NCBI GenBank assembly: GCA_964408455.1
Contig: CAYOZN010000001.1
Coordinates: 186,001 to 250,000, forward strand
DNA: 64,000 nucleotides
Direction: 5' to 3'
Origin: CAYOZN01 sp964408455
Lineage (GTDB): Bacteria > Planctomycetota > Phycisphaerae > UBA1845 > UTPLA1
Positions 53,279 through 62,239 of the stretch are shown piece after piece (position 1 is the first letter of the stretch; the number at the start of each line of letters is the position of its first letter). The notes under the pieces are model-generated. The model saw only the letters and a program-made list of their open reading frames with translations. It searched no databases and was not told the DNA's origin. Made by a program: the position numbers and the translations under genes.

Positions 53279-54922
53279 TTGTCCAAGAAGACGAGATTGG
53301 AATTGACGTGGATCGGGAAGGAGGATCGGCCGAAGCTGGAGCCGCGGATCCTCCTGGAGGACCCGGAGCGGAGCTATCACGCGAAGGCCCGCGTGACGGA
53401 AAACGACCTCTTCGATAACCGGCTCATCTTTGGGGACAACTTGCTCGCGCTAAAGGCGCTCGAGGCGGAGTTCACCGGCAAAATTAAGTGCATCTACATC
53501 GACCCGCCGTACAACACCGGCGCAGCATTCGAGCACTACGACGACGGCGTCGAACATTCGATTTGGCTCTCACTGATGCGCAGCCGGTTGGAGATCTTGC
53601 GCCGTCTCTTGAGAGACGACGGATCCATTTGGGTCAGCCTTGACGATAATGAGGCTCATTATTGCAAGGTGCTCATGGATGAGGTGTTTGGCCGGCCTAA
53701 TTTCGTCGCCACGATTGTGTGGGAAAAGCGCACGACTCGGGAAAACCGAAGAGCGTTTTCGTTCAAACATGATTTCTTGATTGTGTTTGCGAAAGACAAG
53801 AAACTATTCGAATCGACCATCACCGGACTGCCGCTCAGTCCCGAGATATTGGCACGGTACAAGAATCCGGACAACGATCCAAGAGGGCCGTGGCAATCAA
53901 TTTCTGCGCTTGCACAAGCAGGCCACGCTACGCCTAGCCAGTTCTACAAGCTCACAACTCCCTCAGGCAAAGTATTGGAGCCACCTGCCGGAAACTGCTG
54001 GCGGCTAACGGAGCGTCGAATGAAGGAAGAAATAGACGCCGGCCGTGTCTGGTTTGGAAAAGGGGGCACCAACGTACCTAGGTTAAAACGATATCTGGAA
54101 GAGAATCCCGATGATACCTTGACGCCTGAAACGATTTGGTATGCCAAAGATGTGGGCACTAACGACTCTGCAAAGAAATCTCTGAATCAGATGTTTAGTG
54201 GTGACGGTGGTTTTGATACTCCAAAGCCCGAGGGGTTAATCCGGCAAGTGTTGCAAATTGCGAGTCGCTCCGGTGACTGGGTTCTCGACTCGTTCGCCGG
54301 CTCCGGCACAACCGGCGCCGTCGCTCATAAGATGGGCCGGCGCTGGATCATAGTGGAATTAGGTGAGCACTGCCACTCGCACATTGTGCCCCGACTTAAG
54401 AAGGTCATCGACGGCGAGGATCTCGCAGGCGTAACAGGCGCAACCGGCTGGAAGGGTGGAGGCGGGTTCCGTTACTACCGGCTCGCTCCCTCGCTGCTCA
54501 CCAAAGACAAGTGGGGCCAGTGGGTCATCAGCAAAGAGTTCAATGCGGCCATGTTGGCCGAGGCGGTTTGCAAGCTGGAGGGCTTTGTCTATGCACCAAG
54601 CGAGACCATGTATTGGCAGCACGGCCACTCGACGGAGCGGGACTTCATCTACGTCACGACGCAAAAGCTCAGCGCGGACCAGTTGCAGGAGTTGAGCGAA
54701 GAAGTCGGCGAAGACCGAACCCTGCTCGTGCTTTGCTCCGCATTCCGGGGCAAGGCCGACCGCTGGCCGAATCTGACAGTCAAGAAGATCCCCAAGGCCG
54801 TGCTGAAGCGCTGCGAATGGGGCCACGATGATTACAGCCTGAAGGTCGAGAACCTGCCCAAGGCCAAGCCGAAGCCGGGCTATCAGGAGACGCTCTTCGG
54901 CGACCTGAAGGGAGGTCGTTGA
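53279..54922 (+). CDS. Type III restriction-modification methyltransferase (Mod)
   Basis: The 547-residue adenine-N6 methyltransferase is of the beta class: catalytic DPPYNTG near residue 75, EHSIWLSLMRSRLEILRRLLRDDGSIWVSLDDNE, a central variable target-recognition region (about 140-300), and the SAM motif DSFAGSGTTGAVAHKMGRRWIIVELGEH near 337. The C-terminal 180 residues (YYRLAPSLLTKDKWGQWVISKEFNAAMLAEAVCKLEGF) are usual for type III Mod. TTG 53279 follows CGGAG. Its TGA overlaps the ATG of the Res gene. GC is visibly lower around 53,700-54,250, in the target-recognition part, suggesting domain exchange. Confidence 0.9.
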   Translation: MSKKTRLELTWIGKEDRPKLEPRILLEDPERSYHAKARVTENDLFDNRLIFGDNLLALKALEAEFTGKIKCIYIDPPYNTGAAFEHYDDGVEHSIWLSLMRSRLEILRRLLRDDGSIWVSLDDNEAHYCKVLMDEVFGRPNFVATIVWEKRTTRENRRAFSFKHDFLIVFAKDKKLFESTITGLPLSPEILARYKNPDNDPRGPWQSISALAQAGHATPSQFYKLTTPSGKVLEPPAGNCWRLTERRMKEEIDAGRVWFGKGGTNVPRLKRYLEENPDDTLTPETIWYAKDVGTNDSAKKSLNQMFSGDGGFDTPKPEGLIRQVLQIASRSGDWVLDSFAGSGTTGAVAHKMGRRWIIVELGEHCHSHIVPRLKKVIDGEDLAGVTGATGWKGGGGFRYYRLAPSLLTKDKWGQWVISKEFNAAMLAEAVCKLEGFVYAPSETMYWQHGHSTERDFIYVTTQKLSADQLQELSEEVGEDRTLLVLCSAFRGKADRWPNLTVKKIPKAVLKRCEWGHDDYSLKVENLPKAKPKPGYQETLFGDLKGGR

Positions 54923-57609
54923 TGAGCCGTCATGTAAACGCCGTCGCCGGACGGTTGAGCCTGCGTCCGCCGCAGCGGCAGTCGCTGGAAATCCTGCATC
55001 GGGTCACGGAGCTAGCGCCTCCGCGCAAGGGAGCGGACTCGGCGAAGGCGCTGACCGCAATCCAGGCGGAGTTTCCGACCGTCACGGACTTCGAGCGAGA
55101 ATTCCCATCGCTCTGCTTCGCACTGGCGACGGGCGTCGGCAAGACGCGGCTCATGGGCGCGTTCATCAGCTACCTGTTTCTGGAGCACGGGTTCAAGAAC
55201 TTTTTCGTGCTCGCGCCGAACCTGACCATCTACAACAAGCTGATCACGGACTTCACACCGAACACGCCCAAGTACGTGTTCAAGGGAATTGCCGAGTTCG
55301 CGACCACGGCCCCGGTGCTCATCACCGGCGACAACTACGAGTCGCTGGCACGGAACCTGTTCGACCAGCCCGATCAGTGCAACGTCAACATCTTCAACAT
55401 CAGCAAGATCAACTCGGAGGTCCGCGGCGGGAGGGCCCCGCGCATCAAGCGCATGGCCGAGTACATCGGCGAGCCGTACTTCGACTTTCTCGCCGGGCTG
55501 GACGATCTCGTCATCATCATGGACGAGTCGCACCGCTACCGGGCATCAGCCGGCGTGCGGGCGATCAACGAACTGAAGCCAGTGCTCGGCCTGGAGTTGA
55601 CGGCCACCCCGTTCGTCGAAACGAACAAGGGGGCGATTCCGTTCAAGAACGTCATCCTCGATTATCCGCTGGCCAGGGCAATGGCGGACGGCTTTGTGAA
55701 AGAGCCGGCTGTCGTGACACGCAAGGACTTCAACCCGGCCGGCATGAAGCCGGAGGAGATCGAGCGGCTCAAGCTCGAAGACGGCGTGCGGTTGCATGAG
55801 AGCGTGAAGGTCGAATTGGAGACCTACGCCCGCGAAAGCGGCAATACGATCGTAAAGCCGTTCCTGCTCGTCATCGCCCGCGATACCTCCCACGCGGGCC
55901 AGCTCGATCAACTGATCAAGTCCGATGCGTTCTTCGAAGGCCGGTACAAGGACAAGGTGATCCAGGTCGATTCCAGCAAGACGGGCAAGGACGAGGACGA
56001 GATGATTGAGCGGCTCCTCAAGGTGGAGCACACCGAGGAGCCGACGGAAATCGTCATCCACGTCAACATGCTGAAGGAGGGTTGGGACGTTACGAATCTG
56101 TACACGATCGTTCCGTTGAGAGCGGCGAACGCTCGCATTCTCATCGAGCAATCCATCGGACGCGGACTGCGGCTTCCCTACGGCCAACGAACCGGAGTCA
56201 CGACCGTCGATCGGCTGAACATCATCGCCCACGACAAGTTTCAGGAGATTATCGACGAGGCCAATCAGCCTGGATCGGCCATCCGTCTCCAACACGTGAT
56301 TTTGGGGCCGGACCAGCTTCAACAACGGACGGTCACGGTTGTTTCGCAGACACAGCTTGCGACCAAGCTAGGATTGCGGCCGAGTCAGCCCACCGCCAGC
56401 ACGCAGGTTGCCGGAGCGGAACTGCGGCCGCTCTTTTCCGAGCCTGAGGAGCAGAGGGTCGCGCAGATTGCGTACAGCGTCATCCGCAAGCTGGAGAACC
56501 AGCCGGACAAGCTGCCGAGTGTCACCTTCCTCCAGAAGGCAGATGTTCAGGCGGAGGTGCTCAAGGAAGTCACGGCGCAGTACCAACCATCCCAGCTTCT
56601 ATTGGAGGGTGTCGGCGAGCGGCCGGACATCGCTGCAGTTGTCGCCAAGACTACCGAACTCGTCATGCAGCAGACGATTGACATACCCCGCATCCTCGTG
56701 GTTCCCCAGGGCGAGGTGCGCTCCGGATTCAAGCCGTTTCAACTGGCGCTTAAGACGCTCAACTACCCGGCGCCGTCGGAGGAGCTTTGGATTCAGCATC
56801 TTCGGACGGCACAACTGGAGGTGCTCGGCGTCGGCAAAGGTGGAATTGAAGAGGAGCGGCTTGAGGATTATGTCGTCAGTGGCCTGGTTGACTTCGACGA
56901 TGTTGCGTACGACGACCATTCCGACCTCTTGTATGACCTTGCAGACCAGGTCGTGCAGCACCTCCGCTCTTATCTGTCGGAGGACGACATCCGCAAAGTG
57001 CTTCGCTATTACCAGCGCCCGATTGCCGAGTTCATCCACGCTCAGATGCAGGAACACTACTGGGAAGAGGCGGTCGGCTACGACGTAAAGATCAGCCGGG
57101 GTTTCACGGAACTCAAGGACTGCGCCTACACGGCGTCGGCCAGCGAGCCGCCGCTCGATTTCCGCACCTCTCCGGCGGATAAGAGCAACATGGCAAAGTA
57201 CCTTTTCAGCGGGTTTCAGCGGTGCCTTTACCCGGTGCAGAAGTTTCAATCCGACGCGGAGCGGCGATTGGCCGTGATTCTCGACCGCGAGGCGGAGAAG
57301 TGGTTCAAGCCGGCCAAGGGGCAGTTTCAGATATTTTACAAGTGGGGAGCCGAGCATCCGGAGTATCAACCGGATTTCGTCGCCGAGACCAAGAATGCCA
57401 TCTTCATGCTGGAGCCGAAGGCGAAGAATGAGATGGACGACCCTATCGTGCTCGCGAAGCGAGACGTTGCCGTCAAGTGGTGCCAGCACGCCGGTGAACA
57501 CGCGAAAGGATTCGGTGGGAAGCCCTGGTCCTATGTGCTAATCCCACATGACGCAATTGCGGAGAACATGACGCTTTCAGGAGTCGTAAAGCAGCACTGC
57601 GTACGCTGA
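54922..57609 (+). CDS. Type III restriction enzyme Res subunit
   Basis: The 895-residue Res has a superfamily 2 helicase core: FALATGVGKTRLMGAFI (Walker A near residue 69), VIIMDESHRYRA (DESH box near 200), LELTATPF, and EGWDVTNLYTIVPLRAANARILIEQSIGRGLRLPYG (motifs V-VI). The C-terminal endonuclease is visible as YQPDFVAETKNAIFMLEPKAKNE (about 817-840), a PD...ExK site. It cuts DNA in complex with the upstream Mod after ATP-driven movement. ATG 54922 follows GGAGG and overlaps the Mod stop (TGATG). Confidence 0.92.
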   Translation: MSRHVNAVAGRLSLRPPQRQSLEILHRVTELAPPRKGADSAKALTAIQAEFPTVTDFEREFPSLCFALATGVGKTRLMGAFISYLFLEHGFKNFFVLAPNLTIYNKLITDFTPNTPKYVFKGIAEFATTAPVLITGDNYESLARNLFDQPDQCNVNIFNISKINSEVRGGRAPRIKRMAEYIGEPYFDFLAGLDDLVIIMDESHRYRASAGVRAINELKPVLGLELTATPFVETNKGAIPFKNVILDYPLARAMADGFVKEPAVVTRKDFNPAGMKPEEIERLKLEDGVRLHESVKVELETYARESGNTIVKPFLLVIARDTSHAGQLDQLIKSDAFFEGRYKDKVIQVDSSKTGKDEDEMIERLLKVEHTEEPTEIVIHVNMLKEGWDVTNLYTIVPLRAANARILIEQSIGRGLRLPYGQRTGVTTVDRLNIIAHDKFQEIIDEANQPGSAIRLQHVILGPDQLQQRTVTVVSQTQLATKLGLRPSQPTASTQVAGAELRPLFSEPEEQRVAQIAYSVIRKLENQPDKLPSVTFLQKADVQAEVLKEVTAQYQPSQLLLEGVGERPDIAAVVAKTTELVMQQTIDIPRILVVPQGEVRSGFKPFQLALKTLNYPAPSEELWIQHLRTAQLEVLGVGKGGIEEERLEDYVVSGLVDFDDVAYDDHSDLLYDLADQVVQHLRSYLSEDDIRKVLRYYQRPIAEFIHAQMQEHYWEEAVGYDVKISRGFTELKDCAYTASASEPPLDFRTSPADKSNMAKYLFSGFQRCLYPVQKFQSDAERRLAVILDREAEKWFKPAKGQFQIFYKWGAEHPEYQPDFVAETKNAIFMLEPKAKNEMDDPIVLAKRDVAVKWCQHAGEHAKGFGGKPWSYVLIPHDAIAENMTLSGVVKQHCVR

Positions 57610-57648
57610 AGGCACATACATTCTGTTGGGCTTGTGCGGAGTTGAAGC

Positions 57649-59127
57649 ATGGCAAACCGACTGATTTTTGTGTTGGTTATTATTACGACCACCTTACCGG
57701 GGTGTCGCGATTCTCCTGAGGCCAAACCGGCGGCCGCTAACGCCCAAGCGGAATTAGACGACGTAATCAAAGCCCTTTGGGAGTGTGGCGATGCGGATGA
57801 AGCCGCCCGTGCTAAGCTTGTCCGGTCCTTCGCCGGTATAGGTTCGCCCGCTTTGCCGGCGTTAGAGAAAGTCATCGCCGATGCTGCCGGGCGTGCGAAG
57901 CAAGTAATTGTCCAAGAAGCCGTTGAACGACTAAACGATGGCAGCAACCGAGCCAAGTCACACGAATCGGATAGTCCCACGTCGGATGAGCTGATTCAGG
58001 TCGTCGCCACTGCTGAAGCCGCAATTGTACGGATCCGGGATGCCGCGACGAGCGGTAATACGAAGACCGAGCACGATGAACACGCCGCGCTTGCGGAGCG
58101 AATCCCATCGAACCAGAGGGCCCACACTGCGGCTGAACTTGCACACGACGATGCCGGCCTGCCAGTCGTTGACGAAACGTCAAAGCGCTTGTCGGACGCG
58201 TTGAAGTCGCTAATTCAAGACACTGAGATCGCTCAGGAGGCGCGTATTCGACTCTCGTATTCACTTCGCGGGGGATCGGATTTCGATAGGGCTGCGATTC
58301 AGCGCGAAATACGAGACGTGACGGCAGCGGAGGACGCCTTAACATCGCAGGCTTTTTCGACCTATTCGGAGTTGGTTCGCCGCGTCGAGCGGAATTGCGA
58401 CGAACTCGGCCAGGTCGCGTGCCAAAAGGACCGAGCGTACCTACAGGCCGCCATTCGCGTGATCAGCCAGTACATCTCGCTTGTGCCCAGCGTTGGATTT
58501 CAAGAGAAGCCTCTGAACGCCAAGTCTCTACAAAGGGCACTTGAGGCTCGACTGTCAAGCATGGCGAAGTCGGGTGGCGCGGGATATGAGAAGCGCGGCC
58601 CGTATGAAGAGTGTTATTGGGCGCAGTATTTCGACGGGGCCGAGCGGTGGGAAGAGGCGATCACAAGTTATGAACGCGTTATCACGAGCGACGATCCCAG
58701 TGAGGGACTCGGTTCCAAATTAAGGTTCGAGGCCGTGCTCGCTGCATCGTGGATTGCGCTCCAGGAATTAAACGATCCGGAACGCGCTTGCCGAATTCTC
58801 ACGGACAGAATGGCGTGGGTAGACGCCACATTTACTTCTGATAGCACGGAGGTGTTTACATTCAACTATCAGCTCGGTGTCGCCTGCACTTATAGCGGCG
58901 AGTTCGGGCGCGCTATCGCTGCTTTAGAGCGAGCGAATGCACTGGTAAAGCAGCTTCCGCCGCGATTTGATGGAGGTCGATACGATGCAAGAGGACTCCG
59001 ACACCTCAGGACGAGCCAGTTCATTTTCGAGGCGGTCGAGAACGCGCTTCATCGGGCTAAATCTAGGGAACGAGAATCAATCAGAATCAAGGAGCTAGAA
59101 TTGAAGCAGCAGAACAAGGCACCCTGA
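57649..59127 (+). CDS. Lipoprotein with TPR-like helical repeats at the end of the defence operon
   Basis: The 492-residue protein has a classical lipoprotein signal (LIFVLVIITTTLPGC) and then Ala-rich helices. The second half looks like TPR-type pairs: ECYWAQYFDGAERWEEAITSYERVI, FEAVLAASWIALQELNDPERACRILTD, FNYQLGVACTYSGEFGRAIAALERANALV. It starts 39 nt after Res in the same direction, so co-transcription is possible. A lipoprotein is unexpected in a restriction operon. It may be an unrelated neighbour or a membrane-side component. Family not recognised. Confidence 0.65.
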   Translation: MANRLIFVLVIITTTLPGCRDSPEAKPAAANAQAELDDVIKALWECGDADEAARAKLVRSFAGIGSPALPALEKVIADAAGRAKQVIVQEAVERLNDGSNRAKSHESDSPTSDELIQVVATAEAAIVRIRDAATSGNTKTEHDEHAALAERIPSNQRAHTAAELAHDDAGLPVVDETSKRLSDALKSLIQDTEIAQEARIRLSYSLRGGSDFDRAAIQREIRDVTAAEDALTSQAFSTYSELVRRVERNCDELGQVACQKDRAYLQAAIRVISQYISLVPSVGFQEKPLNAKSLQRALEARLSSMAKSGGAGYEKRGPYEECYWAQYFDGAERWEEAITSYERVITSDDPSEGLGSKLRFEAVLAASWIALQELNDPERACRILTDRMAWVDATFTSDSTEVFTFNYQLGVACTYSGEFGRAIAALERANALVKQLPPRFDGGRYDARGLRHLRTSQFIFEAVENALHRAKSRERESIRIKELELKQQNKAP

Positions 59128-59307
59128 CCGCAGCGCAATCACGATACGCGGCGGTGACTGAAGGTATACTTTCGCCCAAGGTAGCATCGTCGTTGAGCGA
59201 GAGGCCGATAGTCCGCCAAACGAGATGGTGCCGTTTCCCAGGAAGTAATAGAACGCGCGTCAAATCATCACGCTGGCTCTTTCCCGCGCCGACGCCGCGA
59301 TGCCGGT

Positions 59308-59919
59308 TCACCGAAACGGCCGAAGAATCTGTCGTCGCCACGGCACGGCCTCGATCGGCACACGGTCGAAGCCCGCTGAGCGCCGAGCGCCGTTCACCGC
59401 CCTCCAGATGTTGAGCAGCTGCACGCGGATCGGCGCGTACGGCTGAAAGCCGACGCCAGCAAAATCGGACGCGAGGGATGCCGTCGTCCGGTGACACGCC
59501 CGGTCGAGAAACCAAGCCTTGAGCAATCGATATTCAGTGGGCTCAATCCGCACGCTCACGCGGCCGTTTCGCACCGAGAGCGAATAACCCGCCACCTTGA
59601 TCGGAACCCGCCGTGCGTCCCTCACCTGCCCGGTCTCTTCGTCAAAGAAGCCGTGTTGGCCGTGCGTTGCCATGAGCAAGAAAAAGCGCTTGTGCCGGAT
59701 GTATTGCATGTTCGCCAAGCCCGCCCGCTTACGCCGGCAGCGTTCTTTTTGTGAAACTGCGATGCCGTACCGAGCGATTAGTTTCTGATCGATGTGCTCG
59801 GCATCCTTGTTCGGCGGGATTCGGCCGGAAACATAGAACCAGTAACCCCGCGCCAGATAAGCGACCGCCACCTGTTGCACGAAACCCTCCACCGAAGTCG
59901 CCACGCACCGATACTGCAT
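59308..59919 (-). CDS. Hypothetical protein of planctomycete mobile elements
   Basis: The 203-residue basic protein reads QQVAVAYLARGYWFYVSGRIPPNKDAEHIDQKLIARYGIAVSQKERCRRKRAGLANMQYIRHKRFFLLMATHGQHGFFDEETGQVRDARRVPIKVAGYSLSVRNGRVSVRIEPTEYRLLKAWFLDRACHR. From memory such proteins recur in Planctomycetota genomes near integrated elements; I know no function for them. Conserved-looking GYWFYV, KLIARYGI, YIRH and ATHG boxes suggest a small enzyme or nucleic-acid-binding fold. ATG 59919 is preceded by GGCGGGG. It is convergent with the lipoprotein gene. Confidence 0.65.
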   Translation of the reverse strand: MQYRCVATSVEGFVQQVAVAYLARGYWFYVSGRIPPNKDAEHIDQKLIARYGIAVSQKERCRRKRAGLANMQYIRHKRFFLLMATHGQHGFFDEETGQVRDARRVPIKVAGYSLSVRNGRVSVRIEPTEYRLLKAWFLDRACHRTTASLASDFAGVGFQPYAPIRVQLLNIWRAVNGARRSAGFDRVPIEAVPWRRQILRPFR

Positions 59920-59953
59920 TACCCCGCCCGACGCCTAATACTGCCCGAAAGAT

Positions 59954-59978
59954 GGGGATTGTTTACGGCACAATCCCC
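59954..59978. repeat. Hairpin repeat, copy 1
   Basis: GGGGATTGT (59954-59962) pairs perfectly with ACAATCCCC (59970-59978), 7-nt loop, followed by GAAGCC. See the second copy at 61446. Confidence 0.6.
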
Positions 59979-61445
59979 GAAGCCGTTATGCGTTTCCGCA
60001 TGGAAACCGTGCGCTTTGCTCGGCAGCCCCTTGTGGGAAGCGCGGCTGGACTCAGCTCGGACTCGCGGGAATCTGAATATGTCGCGACCATTCAAGGTCG
60101 CCCCGCTGTCGCCCGACGCCATCGCCTCTCACCGCCCTCACCCCATCGCAGCCAGCCATCCGGTCGGTCGCATCCATGCGACCGACCACGGCACGATGCT
60201 GCTCTTCGACCGTGGCGGTCGAACTTGTTTCCAAGTTGACCGCCCCCAATAATGGAACTGCCCCAAGCAGGAACCCCAACGACAACCGCCCGTGTGCAAG
60301 GCACACGTAGCCTGTCATCGTCATTCCGTGTGCCACAAGCCGCCGGTCCGCCAAGACCGGCCGCGTGCAGCCACGCAGGCCCCATTCAAGGGACTCGCGA
60401 GGCGCTTTGCGCCTCACCAAGTACGCCATCCAGACCGGGTATGAACCCGTCGCCTCTTTCGTCGTCGCGATTGCCGGAGTTACCAGCCCCGGCGCGAACG
60501 AGCAGCCACTGCCTTGCAGCCACGCTCGCCGACCTCCCGGCCGCTTCTACTGAAGGCACACTCCCGGACTTGAGCGTTTGAAGCACCTGGCCGACCAGAC
60601 CAGGCACCGGGAACCAACCCGGCAGCTCAAGCCCTTCCCGGATTAGTCGCAATCTTCCACCAGCCAATCACGTTGCTAGACGGTGATACCCGTCGAGTTC
60701 AGGCCGTCTGCACCGGCTCCCGCCGAGGCAGAGTTTCCGCCACCGAAACGGTGACGATTTCTGCGGGTCGAAACAAGAAGCACCCGCTTATCCGCCGACC
60801 TGAACCATTCGCGATTCGGCTCCGTCTTTGGCTGGCAATGACCGGCAAGCCCTTGCGGGCCTTTCATGGTTGAGCTTTTCACCGTCGGGCTTATCTCACC
60901 CGATCGCCGAGCTGGTCACAGCCCGGTTCCGTCCCTTGCGGGCACGGAAGCTCCCCACGCCGGCCGACGTTGAACGAACCTAACGGGACTTGCACCCGAA
61001 TTGTCCCGACGAATCGGAACTGTGGCCCGAACCCCGTGGGGGGATTTGTCCGCCGTGAGGCAGACGCACCACCTTTGATTGCGACGGCCCCGCACCCGCC
61101 GGCAAGAAACCGATGAGTGCGGGGCATTTCTCCGTCGCCCCGCTTCCGGGACAACGTATCGGATAGAACGCGGAGATTCGCTCGACGCAGTTGGCGCCGC
61201 ATCGAGTTTTGATTCCGTGAGCCTCCGTCGAGCCGGACGAGCGCCTCTCGACGCATCCGGCTCTACGGGACAGCATCATCACGGTTGGTTAGGCCGTGCC
61301 CTTGGCTCGGTTGGTAAGGCCGAGTTGAACGGGTGATGCCGCCCGGTCTGAATGGCGTCGCGCAACATGATTTCCGTTACTGACGACCACGAGCCGAAGC
61401 TCGCGGCGCGACGCTAGCGAATGAATTGGGTTGGCGCAATGGGTT

Positions 61446-61469
61446 GGGATTGTTCGAGGGCACAATCCC
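61446..61469. repeat. Hairpin repeat, copy 2
   Basis: GGGATTGT (61446-61453) pairs perfectly with ACAATCCC (61462-61469), 8-nt loop, followed by GGAAAGCC. The stem is the same as in copy 1 while the loop differs, which suggests that the stem is what is selected. Confidence 0.6.
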
Positions 61470-61509
61470 GGAAAGCCCAAGTGAACCTTGAGTGAACGCG
61501 TGGTTGAAT

Positions 61510-61715
61510 TCAACCGCGGTGGAACGAGAGCAAAGCCTCCAGTTCTTCCTCCGTCGGCAACCGGCCCAGATCCTCGATGTAGAGCGCTTCGATTTGCTCT
61601 CTAGGATTCTGTGCGGGATGGCGCTCGGCCGGTCCCACGTCATGCCGAGTTCGTCGAGCAGATACGCCGGCGGATCGCCGATTATGGCGCCGCCTCGAGT
61701 TTCCCACCAACCCAT
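61510..61715 (-). pseudogene. Small gene with a frameshift, downstream in the ParA operon
   Basis: ATG 61715 has a perfect AAAGGAGG 8 nt upstream. The first frame reads MGWWETRGGAIIGDPPAYLLDELGMTWDRPSAIP; the sense then continues in another frame as AQNPREQIEALYIEDLGRLPTEEELEALLSFHRG and a stop at 61510-61512. The join is at the GGG run 61615-61617, where one missing base would explain the break. Uncorrected, the first frame runs on to 61377. It may be a true mutation, a sequencing error, or programmed slippage. Confidence 0.6.
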
Positions 61716-61762
61716 AGTCAAAACCTCCTTTCGAATGTAGAACAGCTTCAGGTAAACGAAGC

Positions 61763-62239
61763 TCAGGCGTCAGGATCGAAAGACGCTGCCGCCCGCAATC
61801 CCGCGACCATCGCTGACGTAATCCGCCGCTCGAATCTCGATCGCTCCAATTCGTTTCCGCGTGCGTTGCTCGGGAGTTTCATCGGGCCGAGGCGACGAAC
61901 CTCGGTTTCCAAAGAAGGCCGTGCATTCTGGATCGCAACCAGGAGCGCGCGAAGTAGATGGCTGCCGCTCAGTTTCGCACCGGTTGAACGACGGATGAGT
62001 TCTACGAAGCCGCAGAGGATTTCGTCGATCGCGGGCGTAAGCACAAATTCGCGTTTAACGAGCGCATTGCCATCAGACGGCAACTTCGCTGCGACGACCG
62101 GCTTGGGAATGGTGATGACCGACGAGTTCGCGCTCGGCGGCATTTCGAGCGGCTGAGCGAGCGCTCTGGATGCGGCACCGACATCGAGAAGCCGGGCCAC
62201 CGCGCTGGAGGGCGGCGCTTCACGCAGCGGACGTGCCAT
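61763..62239 (-). CDS. Small ParA-partner protein, possibly ribbon-helix-helix
   Basis: The 158-residue protein overlaps the 3' end of parA by 20 nt and is therefore coupled to it. The region ALVKREFVLTPAIDEILCGFVELIRRSTGAKLSGSHLLRALLVAIQNA has the strand-helix-helix look of a ribbon-helix-helix DNA-binding domain, in the middle rather than at the N-terminus. Small DNA-binding partners next to ParA usually act as centromere-binding proteins. ATG 62239 follows GAGGC. The specific family is not recognised. Confidence 0.6.
   Translation of the reverse strand: MARPLREAPPSSAVARLLDVGAASRALAQPLEMPPSANSSVITIPKPVVAAKLPSDGNALVKREFVLTPAIDEILCGFVELIRRSTGAKLSGSHLLRALLVAIQNARPSLETEVRRLGPMKLPSNARGNELERSRFERRITSAMVAGLRAAASFDPDA

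Larger units (their letters stand above)
59920..61509. other. 1.6-kb gene-poor stretch
   Basis: No gene is convincing. A 57-residue frame starting at 60078 (MSRPFKVAPLSPD ... TMLLFDRGGRTCFQVDRPQ) is the best candidate but has a weak ribosome-binding site. The stretch carries two near-identical hairpins (59954-59978 and 61446-61469) and many GC-rich short repeats such as CCCTTGCGGGC near 60850 and 60933. It may be the remains of genes or a replication/partition region. Confidence 0.4.

Noticed and set aside
46850..54922. A DISARM system (SNF2 helicase plus methyltransferase)
   Set aside because: No DrmA-type helicase, DUF1998 (DrmB) or PLD (DrmC) gene is present, and the methyltransferase is paired with a type III Res.
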